Shown: positions 45,151 through 52,632 of the stretch, piece after piece
Position numbering within the stretch: position 1 is the stretch's first letter
Layout: each line of letters starts with the position of its first letter
Source of the DNA: Nocardia panacis
GTDB taxonomy: Bacteria; Actinomycetota; Actinomycetes; Mycobacteriales; Mycobacteriaceae
Direction of reading: 5' to 3'
NCBI RefSeq assembly: GCF_003598715.1
Contig: NZ_QZFU01000019.1
Coordinates: forward strand, 1 to 64,000
DNA length: 64,000 nt
Made by a program: the position numbers and the translations under genes
Notes under the pieces: generated by a model
What the model saw: the letters and a program-made list of their open reading frames with translations, nothing else
Databases searched by the model: none
Told to the model about the DNA's origin: nothing

Positions 45151-45645
45151 CTACCGCGTATCCCGCAGACACCGCAGCAACTCGCGCAGCGCGGTCTTGG
45201 TAGCGCCGATTCTGATCGTCCACCGGTCACCCGACAGTTTCAACCGCATCACCTCGGTGTGGCCGGGACCGGCCAACCCCAGGTACACCGTGCCCACCGG
45301 ATGACCATCCTGCGGTTCGGGACCCGCGACGCCGGTGAGTCCGACGCCCCAGTCCGCGCCGCACCGGCTGCGCGCCCCGACGGCCAATTGCTCGGCCGTA
45401 CTCGCCGCCACCGGCCCCTCCGTCGCCAGCACCTCCGCGCCGACACCGGCCAGGCTGTGTTTGAGATCGGTGGCATACACCACCAGGCCGCCGCGCAGCA
45501 CCGCGCTCGCACCGGGCACCCCGGCGATGGCGGCGGACACCAGGCCCGCGGTGAGGGATTCGGCGGTGGCCACGGTCTGGCGGGCCGCCGCGAGGGCACG
45601 CACCAAATCGGCGGCGGGAGCCTCGGCCAGCAGCGGATCGGTCAT
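45151..45645 (-). CDS. CinA-family nicotinamide-nucleotide amidase (PncC type)
   Basis: A 164-residue protein consisting only of the CinA C-terminal domain, as in E. coli PncC, which deamidates NMN to NaMN. The signature is [34 protein letters not shown], with the SLTAG nucleophile loop, and GVTGVAGP-like [16 protein letters not shown] overlaps the pgsA stop as ATGA, so the pair is translationally coupled, a frequent actinobacterial arrangement. Confidence 0.92.
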   Translation of the reverse strand: MTDPLLAEAPAADLVRALAAARQTVATAESLTAGLVSAAIAGVPGASAVLRGGLVVYATDLKHSLAGVGAEVLATEGPVAASTAEQLAVGARSRCGADWGVGLTGVAGPEPQDGHPVGTVYLGLAGPGHTEVMRLKLSGDRWTIRIGATKTALRELLRCLRDTR

Positions 45646-46283
45646 GCGCGACGCGCCCGCCCCGGCCCGCCCGCCAGCCACACGCGCACCGCTTGGCCCA
45701 CATAGTCCAATCCGGTCAGCACCGTCAGCACCACCGCAACGTACATCAAAACCATTCCGGCCGTTGCGAATCCACCCGACAGCGGCAGCAGCAGCACGGC
45801 GATGGCCACCGACTGCACCAGCGTCTTCAGCTTCCCGCCGCGACCGGCCGGTATCACCCCGCGCCGGACCACGGCCAACCGCAGCAGCGTCACCCCGATC
45901 TCCCGGCCGCAGATGACCAGCGTGATCCACCAGGCCACATCGCCGAGCATGGACAGCCCGATCAACGCCGACCCGATCAGCGCCTTGTCCGCGATCGGAT
46001 CGGCGAGCTTGCCGAAATCGGTGACCAAACCGTATTTGCGGGCCAACTGCCCGTCGAAACGGTCGGTGATGGCGGCCAGGCCGAACAGCGCGGCCGCGCC
46101 GATCCGCCACCCCGTCTCGTGGCCGCCCTCGGTGAACAGCGCGAGCACGAACAGCGGCACGATCGCGATGCGCAGCATGGTGAGCACATTGGCGATATTC
46201 AGCAATGGCACCGCGGGCTCCGGTTGCGCGGCGCCGGACGCCTGCGCGATGGATCGGTCGATCTCCTCCGGTTGCACCGTCAT
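45642..46283 (-). CDS. pgsA: CDP-alcohol phosphatidyltransferase PgsA
   Basis: Makes phosphatidylglycerol-phosphate from CDP-diacylglycerol and glycerol-3-phosphate (family assignment; M. tuberculosis PgsA3 sits at this place). The 213-residue membrane protein has the metal motif D-G-x2-A-R-x8-G-x3-D-x3-D as DGQLARKYGLVTDFGKLADPIAD, near residue 77. About six helices follow. The ATG has GGAGGT directly before it and GAGG eight bases upstream. Confidence 0.92.
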   Translation of the reverse strand: MTVQPEEIDRSIAQASGAAQPEPAVPLLNIANVLTMLRIAIVPLFVLALFTEGGHETGWRIGAAALFGLAAITDRFDGQLARKYGLVTDFGKLADPIADKALIGSALIGLSMLGDVAWWITLVICGREIGVTLLRLAVVRRGVIPAGRGGKLKTLVQSVAIAVLLLPLSGGFATAGMVLMYVAVVLTVLTGLDYVGQAVRVWLAGGPGRARRA

Positions 46284-46572
46284 ACCTCCGCCTCGGCGGC
46301 GTTCGGCTGCGGTCTGCACCCGCCCCCCGACTCGTCGGCGGGTCTCGTCTGTGACTTCGAGGCGTGGCACGCCGATGGACGATCGCTCATATCCGTCGCC
46401 GGTTCCGGGCGCGGCACAGGACGCGCAGCTGTGAACAGGACGACAGATTGTGCGGCACCCGCTCAGCCTAACGGGCGCTGTCGGCGAAGCCGTCCGTAGA
46501 CCCGCGCACGGCCGGAGCGAAGGGCACCGCCACGGATGACCACCTGTTCCAGGCCGGACTAATGTGCACCCC

Positions 46573-47127
46573 ATGACGACAACGGGACCGCTGGGCGGTT
46601 CGACACGCGACACCGACCAGGCCACGCAACTCCCGGCTCCGGTAGTGCGACGCGCGCGAACCTCCGATGTGCCCGAGATCAAACGCCTCATCGACGTCTA
46701 CGCGGGCCGCATCCTGCTGGAGAAGAATCTGGTCACGCTCTACGAGTCGGTTCAGGAATTCTGGGTGGCGGAACTGGACGGCCGGGTGGTGGGCTGCGGG
46801 GCGCTGCACGTGCTGTGGGCCGACCTCGGCGAGGTCCGCACGGTCGCGGTGGACCCGGATGTGAAGGGCACCGGCGTCGGCAAACTCGTGGTGCGACAAC
46901 TCGTCGCGGTGGCCAGGGAATTGGCATTGAAGCGGGTCTTCGTGCTGACCTTCGAGACGAAGTTCTTCGGCAGTCACGGATTCGTCGAGATCGACGGCAC
47001 TCCGGTCACCGCCGAGGTCTTCGCCGAGATGTGCCGCTCCTACGACACCGGTGTGGCGGAATTCCTGGACCTGAGTTACGTCAAACCCAATACCCTCGGC
47101 AATACTCGAATGTTGCTGAACCTCTGA
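46573..47127 (+). CDS. argA: Amino-acid N-acetyltransferase (ArgA/Rv2747 type)
   Basis: A 184-residue GNAT enzyme that starts arginine synthesis by acetylating glutamate (shown for the M. tuberculosis homologue). The acetyl-CoA loop reads VRTVAVDPDVKGTGVGKLVVRQL, and the C-terminal part has FETKFFGSHGF. The order is pgsA-argA, with ftsK next in mycobacteria, but here ftsK is 15 kb away. ATG 46573 is chosen; a GTG three codons upstream is possible. Confidence 0.92.
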   Translation: MTTTGPLGGSTRDTDQATQLPAPVVRRARTSDVPEIKRLIDVYAGRILLEKNLVTLYESVQEFWVAELDGRVVGCGALHVLWADLGEVRTVAVDPDVKGTGVGKLVVRQLVAVARELALKRVFVLTFETKFFGSHGFVEIDGTPVTAEVFAEMCRSYDTGVAEFLDLSYVKPNTLGNTRMLLNL

Positions 47128-47152
47128 CCTGCCGACCGAAAGCGACCGGACC

Positions 47153-47437
47153 GTGCCGATTTTCGCCGTTCACTACGACTATTCCGACGCGACCGTCTCC
47201 GGACGCGATGAGCACCGTCCGGCGCACCGGGCCTGGCTGGGCGAGCAGTTGGCGGCGGGCACCATGCTGACCAGCGGCCCGTATCCGGATGGATCGGGCG
47301 CGCTGCTGCTGTTCCGCGCCGAGGACGAGGCGGCGCAGCGGGCGCTGCTCGCCGAGGATCCGTTCTACAAGCAGGGCCTGATCGAGGCGGTGCGGGTCGT
47401 CGAATGGTTCCCCGCGCTCGGCGCGTTCACCGAATGA
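47153..47437 (+). CDS. YciI-family protein
   Basis: A 94-residue ferredoxin-like fold protein. The YciI pattern is seen: PAHRAWLGEQLAAGTMLTSGPYPDGSGALLLF with the conserved His near the start and the Asp-Pro-Phe DPFYKQGLIEAVRVVEW. The role is unclear; relatives act as hydrolases or as domains of sigma-factor systems. It starts at GTG 25 bases after argA and is probably co-transcribed. Confidence 0.88.
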   Translation: MPIFAVHYDYSDATVSGRDEHRPAHRAWLGEQLAAGTMLTSGPYPDGSGALLLFRAEDEAAQRALLAEDPFYKQGLIEAVRVVEWFPALGAFTE

Positions 47438-47510
47438 GACTCAGCTAACTACCGGCGACACACCGGGTGCGCTGCTGCCCGACGCGCGCGTTATCGAGCA
47501 GACTCGCGCT

Positions 47511-48035
47511 GTGCGCAGATCCGCTCCCCTGCTCGCGTCGGCGACGCTCGCCGCGCTGCTCACGAGTTGCTCCGGCAGCACACCGGCCCCGCCGACGCCG
47601 GATCGGGTGCCGACCGGCCATGGACCGATGGATCCCACCTGGTACCAGGCGGTCGGCGGCTATTTCTTCCACACCGCCGACCGCGGCCTGTCCTGCGGCA
47701 TCCTCGACGAGGCGGTCGGCCAATCCCGACATTCGGCGGGATGCCAGGGATCGACACCACCGCCGCCCGAGATGCAGGCGTGCTGGAACAGCGCGCCCGA
47801 CGCCGCGGCCATGGCGGTCGGCGAAAGCGCCAGCTACCTCTGCGTGAATCAGGGCCTGTTCGTCGGACCACCCGAGGACGGTGGCGGCCAGAGCGGTGGG
47901 CAGGTGCTACCCGCCGGGGCCAGCCTGACCGTGCACGGCTTCACCTGTCAGACCGAGCAGATGGGCGTCAGTTGCCGCAATGACGTCAGCGGACACGGGT
48001 TCACCATGACGCCCGGCACGAATCGACTCTTCTGA
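47511..48035 (+). CDS. Lipoprotein of unknown function
   Basis: A 174-residue protein with a lipobox LLTSC (Cys20) after an 18-residue signal, so it is membrane-anchored and exported. The mature part has a Pro-rich start and six more cysteines, probably in three disulfides (SCGILDE, GCQ, ACWN, YLCVNQ, FTCQTEQ, VSCRND). No family is recognised. Similar Cys-patterned lipoproteins occur in Nocardia. It converges with terC one base beyond its stop. Confidence 0.75.
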   Translation: MRRSAPLLASATLAALLTSCSGSTPAPPTPDRVPTGHGPMDPTWYQAVGGYFFHTADRGLSCGILDEAVGQSRHSAGCQGSTPPPPEMQACWNSAPDAAAMAVGESASYLCVNQGLFVGPPEDGGGQSGGQVLPAGASLTVHGFTCQTEQMGVSCRNDVSGHGFTMTPGTNRLF

Positions 48036-48036
48036 G

Positions 48037-49020
48037 CTAGCGCTGCCTACCGCGGTCGCGGGTCTTGATCAAACTGGCGACCGTCGCGACCAGCAGGATG
48101 CCGATAATCACGCCGAGCGAGGCGAGCGTGGAGATCTCCGGGACGGCCACCGCTTCGCCGCCATTGATGAACGGCAGGGTGTTCTCGTGCAGTGCGTGCA
48201 GCACCAGCTTCACCCCGATGAAGGCGAGGATCGCCGCCAATCCGTAGGACAGATACACCAGACGATCCAGCAGTCCGCCGATCAGGAAGTAGAGCTGGCG
48301 CAATCCCATGAGGGCGAACGCGTTCGCGGTGAACACGATGTAGGGCTGTTCGGTCAGACCGTAGATCGCCGGAATCGAATCCAGCGCGAACAGCAGGTCG
48401 GCGAAACCGATCGCCAGCAAGGCCAGCACCATCGGGGTCAGCACCCGGCGCCCGTCGATGCGGGTGATCAGCTTGTCGCCGTCGTATTCGTCGGTGGTCG
48501 GCAGCAGACGTTTGGCCAGCACGATGATCCGATTGTCGCGCTGCTGCTCGTGTTCGGCCTCGTGGCCGCTCTCGCGTGCCAGTTTGACGGCCGTGTAGAC
48601 CAGGAACAGGCCGAACAGGTAGAACACCCAACTGAACGCATTGATCGCGGCCGCGCCGACCGCGATGAACGCCCCGCGCATGGCCAGCGCGATGACAATA
48701 CCGATCAGCAGCACTTTCTGCTGGTTGATCCTCGGCACCGCGAAGGTGGACATGATGATCAGGAAGATGAACAGGTTGTCCACCGAGAGTGCCTTCTCGG
48801 TGACGAAACCCGCGTAATACTCCCCCGCGTAGCGCGAACCCCATTGCCAGGCAATGATTCCGCCGAAGGCCAGCGCCAGACCGATGTAGACCGCCGACCA
48901 GAAACCGGATTCGGCGAAGGTCGGCGCGTGCGGGGTGCGCACATGGGCGAAGAAGTCGAAGACGAACAGCCCGAGGATCGCCGCGATGGTGATCACCCAG
49001 ACCAACGCGGTCACCTGCAT
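48037..49020 (-). CDS. TerC/Alx-family membrane protein
   Basis: A 327-residue membrane protein with about nine helices. The family acidic motifs in membrane segments are FVTEKALSVDNLFIFLI and FADLLFALDSIPAIYGLT. TerC proteins are linked to tellurite resistance and to manganese export for metalation of secreted proteins. M. tuberculosis has a TerC gene (Rv2723) near lexA; here it lies elsewhere. I looked for a manganese (yybP-ykoY) riboswitch upstream and found no clear one. Confidence 0.92.
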   Translation of the reverse strand: MQVTALVWVITIAAILGLFVFDFFAHVRTPHAPTFAESGFWSAVYIGLALAFGGIIAWQWGSRYAGEYYAGFVTEKALSVDNLFIFLIIMSTFAVPRINQQKVLLIGIVIALAMRGAFIAVGAAAINAFSWVFYLFGLFLVYTAVKLARESGHEAEHEQQRDNRIIVLAKRLLPTTDEYDGDKLITRIDGRRVLTPMVLALLAIGFADLLFALDSIPAIYGLTEQPYIVFTANAFALMGLRQLYFLIGGLLDRLVYLSYGLAAILAFIGVKLVLHALHENTLPFINGGEAVAVPEISTLASLGVIIGILLVATVASLIKTRDRGRQR

Positions 49021-49141
49021 CCGGCAGCCCGGTTCATAGCGATGATCATGCCCGATTCATCCGTTCCGTTGGAATTGCCGAATGGTTGCCGCCAATAATT
49101 TCACATGCGTCCGGCCCGCCCATCGTGGCACAGTGAGCCGA

Positions 49142-49966
49142 GTGACCGACGACTATCTCGCGCTCAATCGAGCCAACTGGGACGAACGCGCGCCGCTGCA
49201 CGCCGCGTCCGCCGACTACGACCTCGCGAACTTCCTCGCCGATCCGAACTTCATCGGCAGCGACCTGCGCTTCGATCTGCCACTGCTCGGCGACGTACGC
49301 GGCCTGCGCGGGGTGCATCTGCAATGCCATATCGGCACCGACACCCTCGGTCTGGCCCGCCTCGGCGCGACCATGACCGGACTCGACCTCTCCCCCGGCT
49401 CCCTTGCCCAAGCCCGCGCCCTGGCCGAGAAGACGGGCGCCGCCATCGAATTCGTCGAATCCGATGTCTACGCGGCCGAAACCGCCCTCGGCGCCGCGCG
49501 ATTCGACCTCGTCTACTCCAGCGTCGGCACCCTGTGCTGGCTGCCCGACGTGGCGCGCTGGGCACGAACCGTCGCCGCGCTGCTGCGCCCCGGCGGCCGA
49601 CTCTTCCTGCGCGACGGACACCCCGTCCTCCAGTCGGTCGACGAAACCCACACGGACCGACTCGTCATCGGCTACCCCTACTTCGAAACCGCTGAGCCCG
49701 TGGTGTTCTCCGACGACACCACCTACGTCGCCACCGACACCCGGCTCACCGCGACCACCACCCACGAGTGGAACCACGGCCTCGGCGAGATCGTCCAAGC
49801 CGTCCTCGACGCGGGCCTCACCCTCACCGGCCTCACCGAACACCGCAGCGTCCCTTGGGAAGCCCTCCCCGGCCGCATGACCTACGACGCCTCCGGCGAA
49901 TACCGCCTCACCGACCAACCCGAGCGCCTCCCTCTCAGCTTCACCCTCCAAGCCCGCAAACCTTGA
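49142..49966 (+). CDS. Class I SAM-dependent methyltransferase
   Basis: A 274-residue Rossmann methyltransferase. Motif I is weakened: GVHLQCHIGTDTLGLARLGA in place of the usual DLGCGTG, a variant known in a set of actinobacterial methyltransferases. LDLSPGSL and FVESDVY give the acidic SAM contacts, and LLRPGGRLFLRDGHP is motif III. The substrate is unknown. GTG 49142 or 49133 may be the start. It diverges from terC. Confidence 0.85.
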   Translation: MTDDYLALNRANWDERAPLHAASADYDLANFLADPNFIGSDLRFDLPLLGDVRGLRGVHLQCHIGTDTLGLARLGATMTGLDLSPGSLAQARALAEKTGAAIEFVESDVYAAETALGAARFDLVYSSVGTLCWLPDVARWARTVAALLRPGGRLFLRDGHPVLQSVDETHTDRLVIGYPYFETAEPVVFSDDTTYVATDTRLTATTTHEWNHGLGEIVQAVLDAGLTLTGLTEHRSVPWEALPGRMTYDASGEYRLTDQPERLPLSFTLQARKP

Positions 49967-50059
49967 ACCGGACATATGCCCACCCGTGCCCGGAACCCGC
50001 ACCGCCCACCATGATCCGGTGCTAGCGTGCAATCCACCCCCTCCCCGAAAGGCTCCCCC

Positions 50060-50134
50060 ATGACCGGCACCCTGCTCTCCCCGGGTGTCACGTCGCCTCG
50101 CACCCTAGCCTTTCCCGCCCGCCACGGCCCCTAA
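50060..50134 (+). CDS. Small leader-like ORF (24 aa)
   Basis: A 24-codon frame begins MTGTLLSPGVTS and ends FPARHGP. GAAAGG lies eight bases upstream of the ATG. A TAGCGT box near 50031, the common actinobacterial -10, gives a short leader. The ORF ends 17 bases before a strong terminator that is followed directly by a tRNA. This order is that of a transcription-attenuation leader. No run of one rare codon is evident, so what would stall the ribosome is unclear. Confidence 0.45.
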   Translation: MTGTLLSPGVTSPRTLAFPARHGP

Positions 50135-50150
50135 TCCCCGCACCCCTCAG

Positions 50151-50183
50151 GGCCACTCGGCGACACGTCCCCGAGTGGCCTTT
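50151..50183 (+). terminator. Rho-independent terminator between leader ORF and tRNA
   Basis: Arms GGCCACTCGG and CCGAGTGGCC (10 bp, extended by A-T and G-T pairs) with a 10-base loop, then TTTCG. The tRNA begins six bases later, so no separate tRNA promoter fits between them. Confidence 0.75.
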
Positions 50184-50188
50184 CGCTA

Positions 50189-50262
50189 TCCCTCGTAGCC
50201 CAACTGGCAGAGGCGCCGTACTCAGGATGCGGTTGTTGCGAGTTCGAATCTCGCCGAGGGAA
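50189..50262 (+). tRNA. Class-I tRNA with CAG anticodon (isotype uncertain)
   Basis: A full cloverleaf can be drawn. Acceptor stem TCCCTCG/CGAGGGA (7 of 7 pairs); D arm with 3-4 pairs and GG in the loop; anticodon stem CCGTA/TGCGG with one G-T; loop CTCAGGA with anticodon CAG at 50223-50225; T stem GCGAG/CTCGC and loop TTCGAAT; discriminator A. The CAG anticodon, G37 and A73 are Leu-like, but the variable loop is only five bases (TTGTT), whereas tRNA-Leu has a long arm. CCA is not encoded. Confidence 0.8.
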
Positions 50263-50386
50263 CGCCTAGGCATCAAGCCACCCCGGCTCGGCATTCGATG
50301 AACACGTTGGCGCCGTAGCGGGCAGGGCGGGGCGTGTGGCATGCTCTCATCATATTAGAGACCACTCGCTAATTCATGGAGACATC

Positions 50387-50794
50387 ATGTCCACTCCCAC
50401 CGAGATCGCCGCGAAGCTCTACGACGCACTCGCCCGCCACGACGCACTCGCCACCCACGACCTGCTCACCGACGACTTCGAAGGCACCGTCAGCGCGGGC
50501 ATGCCGCTCGGTGTCGGCGGTCACCACCACGGACCGACCGCGATGGTGAAAGACGTCTGGGGCCGCGTCGCCGCCGCCTACGACATCCACGTCGACCCGA
50601 TCGAATACCTGCATGTCGATCACCACCGCGTCGTCGTGACCGGCCGCTACTGGGGCACCGCCCGCTCCGGCCACGGCGACGTCGACGCCGCCTTCGCCCA
50701 CATCATCACCACCCGCGACGACCGAATCACGGCACTGACCCAGATCACCGACACCCGCCGCTGGAACACTCCACAACCCGACGACGCCCAATAG
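50387..50794 (+). CDS. SnoaL-like/NTF2-fold protein
   Basis: A 135-residue cone-shaped alpha+beta barrel protein: MSTPTEIAAKLYDALARHDALATHDLLTDDFEG at the start, VGGHHHGPTAMVKDVWGRV, then long strands HVDPIEYLHVDHHRVVVTGRYWG and a final TRRWNT. This group includes isomerases, hydrolases and binding proteins. The function here is unknown. TGGAGA precedes the ATG, and the AT-rich region 50340-50375 is the likely promoter. Confidence 0.85.
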   Translation: MSTPTEIAAKLYDALARHDALATHDLLTDDFEGTVSAGMPLGVGGHHHGPTAMVKDVWGRVAAAYDIHVDPIEYLHVDHHRVVVTGRYWGTARSGHGDVDAAFAHIITTRDDRITALTQITDTRRWNTPQPDDAQ

Positions 50795-50880
50795 CATCAT
50801 CGGCCAACGCCGGACCGCCCGCGGTTCGCACCGGCGAACCCGAGGCCCCCTGCAGTGTTTCGCCGACACGCCTCGGCGGT

Positions 50881-51324
50881 TCAGTCGTCCTGCAGCAGGA
50901 GCCGGAACGACACATGGGTGGGTGTCAACGGTCGCACGGCGCGAAAGTCCTTCTCGTCCAATGTCAGCAGGTCATTGGTGAGGTAACGCTCAGCGAGCAC
51001 GACATTGACCGCGTCAGCCAAATCGAGGCGGAGGCCGCGGTACTGCTGGATGATCCTCTGGGCGACTCGGAGGTCGTCACGGTCGACAGCCGGAATGAGC
51101 ACCGCACCCTCCTCTGCCGAAGTGAGCAGGTCGTCGAGTACGAGATTCGCTGTCCGACGGTCCTTTCCGAATCTGGCGACGAGTAGATGATCGATTTCGT
51201 CGAACACCAGTGGCGAGACGACAGCGACGGAGTTGGCGAGGTATTCCTTGGCGCGCTCGTGCAGTTCCGCCGCCCGGTCGTAGGCGGCGATGACAGCCGA
51301 GGTGTCGGCAATGAAGAAGCTCAC
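50881..51324 (-). CDS. vapC: PIN-domain toxin (VapC type)
   Basis: A 147-residue PIN-domain RNase. Acidic residues of the active site are Asp6 (IADTSAVIAAYD), Glu in VFDEIDHLL, Asp in GLRLDLADAVNVVLAE and Asp in LLTLDEKDF. It starts at GTG 51324, overlapping the antitoxin stop as GTGA. The pair is a typical VapBC toxin-antitoxin module, in which the toxin cuts tRNA or rRNA when free. Confidence 0.9.
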   Translation of the reverse strand: MSFFIADTSAVIAAYDRAAELHERAKEYLANSVAVVSPLVFDEIDHLLVARFGKDRRTANLVLDDLLTSAEEGAVLIPAVDRDDLRVAQRIIQQYRGLRLDLADAVNVVLAERYLTNDLLTLDEKDFRAVRPLTPTHVSFRLLLQDD

Positions 51325-51551
51325 TCGCCGTATGCCTGTCCCAACAAATCCGCACTGTTGGCGGCGAACCCTGGATCGCCGGAATCGAACGAGGGCCAAG
51401 GGCGAGTGCGACGCACCGTGTGCGCTCGCAGCAGAACCAGATCGATGCCCTCACGGATGAGGTCGGCCTCCGACCTCCCTGTCGCCTCGGCAGCGTCCTT
51501 CAGCTGTGCAGCCTGCGCGGGGTCGAGATACACACTCGTCTTGGCCTTCAT
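51321..51551 (-). CDS. vapB: Ribbon-helix-helix antitoxin (VapB type)
   Basis: A 76-residue antitoxin. The N-terminal RHH DNA-binding part is KTSVYLDPAQAAQLKDAAEATGRSEADLIREGIDLVL. The C-terminal part (about 45-76), with TRPWPSFDSGDPGF, would wrap around the toxin. Translationally coupled to vapC. A pair of CGTAGGG repeats upstream is a likely operator for autoregulation. Confidence 0.88.
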   Translation of the reverse strand: MKAKTSVYLDPAQAAQLKDAAEATGRSEADLIREGIDLVLLRAHTVRRTRPWPSFDSGDPGFAANSADLLGQAYGE

Positions 51552-51554
51552 GAA

Positions 51555-51573
51555 CGTAGGGTACCGCGTAGGG
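51555..51573. promoter_or_regulatory. CGTAGGG direct repeats before vapB
   Basis: CGTAGGG occurs at 51555-51561 and again at 51567-51573, four bases upstream of the antitoxin ATG. The spacing of 12 bases suits two RHH dimers on one face of DNA. Confidence 0.4.
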
Positions 51574-51600
51574 CACCGGTTGGGCTCGCACACAGCGGAA

Positions 51601-51645
51601 GAACCGGCACGGTCGCAGGTCATTGACCTGCGACCGTGCCGGTTC
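51601..51645 (-). terminator. Perfect 22-bp stem hairpin after the DUF1540 gene
   Basis: Arms 51601-51622 and 51624-51645 are fully complementary around a single base. It lies eight bases beyond the DUF1540 stop and before vapB. It likely stops read-through into the toxin-antitoxin operon. Confidence 0.8.
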
Positions 51646-51653
51646 GGTCGTGA

Positions 51654-51953
51654 TCAGCGCGGACTGTAGGTGAGGCAGCGTGCTGCGTGTTCCCCGGTGC
51701 CGGGGCCGACACGGATCTCGCCCGCAGCGCATTCGAGGTTCTGGTTGTGGACGCAGTCGGCGCGCTGGCACGCTCCGACCATACTGGTGACGGTGTCCAA
51801 GCCGCCCTTCATCGACAGGGGGATGAAGGTGGCGCAATCGGCGCTGCCATTCTGGCCCGATACGTTGATCGCATAGGCGTGGCAGCCGTCATGATTGTAG
51901 GAACAGTTCGCGACCGTGCACTCGCTGACATGGGGCATTTCGACTGTTGTCAT
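51654..51953 (-). CDS. DUF1540 cysteine-rich protein
   Basis: A 99-residue protein with two Cys-rich units, each with four cysteines: SECTVANCSYNHDGCHAYAI...DC and GACQRADCVHNQNLECAAGEI...RC. This is the DUF1540 pattern and probably binds a metal. The function is unknown. ATG 51953 has GAAGGG upstream. A strong hairpin follows its stop. Confidence 0.87.
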   Translation of the reverse strand: MTTVEMPHVSECTVANCSYNHDGCHAYAINVSGQNGSADCATFIPLSMKGGLDTVTSMVGACQRADCVHNQNLECAAGEIRVGPGTGEHAARCLTYSPR

Positions 51954-52058
51954 ATTTCGCCCTTCTGAGCATCGGCATTCGTCCTTGCGCCCACAGCGTA
52001 TTCTCTCGAATTCCGACTTCAAAGCCAGGTCAGACTAACCTAAGTCGAGCGAACGGCC

Positions 52059-52481
52059 CTATATTTGCCCTGCGGCGAAGCCGGTGAGAAGGACGCTGAA
52101 GCCGCCGATTTCGCCGAGTATCAGCACCGCCAAAGCCAAGCCGAACCAGCTTGGGGGATTGTGCATTTGGTTGACGGTCTGTCGTTGCAGTCCCAAGCGG
52201 ATGTAGTTCGCGATCGTTCCCATGAAAAGCACGATAATCGCCAGTCCCGCACCGAGATTCACTGCGGCCGACCAGCCCGACAGCTCCACGAACAGGGCGA
52301 TCAGCACCGTCGCGAACGAATACATGAGGGCGGCGCGGTGCGCGATATCGACATACGGATGCGCCAGCCCGCCCGGAGCGTGGGACATCGCCCGCCACTT
52401 CCAAACACCCAGCAGCAGAGCCACGAGGAAGATGACACCGGCCAGGAATAGTACGACAGCGGTCTCGGTGTGAATGGTCAA
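52059..52481 (-). CDS. Four-helix integral membrane protein
   Basis: A 140-residue protein with four hydrophobic helices (about 7-28, 50-68, 73-92, 112-135). The loops are short, with His, Asn and Arg residues such as MSHAPGGLAHPYVDIAH and NYIRLGLQRQTVNQMHNPP. No family is named. GAGGAGAAG lies ten bases before the ATG. Isolated between the DUF1540 and kinase-like genes. Confidence 0.75.
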   Translation of the reverse strand: MTIHTETAVVLFLAGVIFLVALLLGVWKWRAMSHAPGGLAHPYVDIAHRAALMYSFATVLIALFVELSGWSAAVNLGAGLAIIVLFMGTIANYIRLGLQRQTVNQMHNPPSWFGLALAVLILGEIGGFSVLLTGFAAGQI

Positions 52482-52632
52482 AACTTCTTCTCCTCAATGG
52501 AACCCACAATGCGCGGCCACCGTACCGAGACAAGTTGCTTGTGACGAGCGCGCGAATCACCATCGTCGTGAACATCAGGTGTACACCGGTCTTCGACCGT
52601 TCACGCCGATGACCGAGCAAAGGGCATGAGCC

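Noticed and set aside
46284..46572. Long N-terminal extension of PgsA
   Set aside because: The extra sequence is Arg/Cys/Ser-rich without structure and precedes a methionine that fits family alignment.
49021..49141. Manganese (yybP-ykoY) riboswitch upstream of terC
   Set aside because: The 120-base gap has no recognisable conserved loops or terminator.
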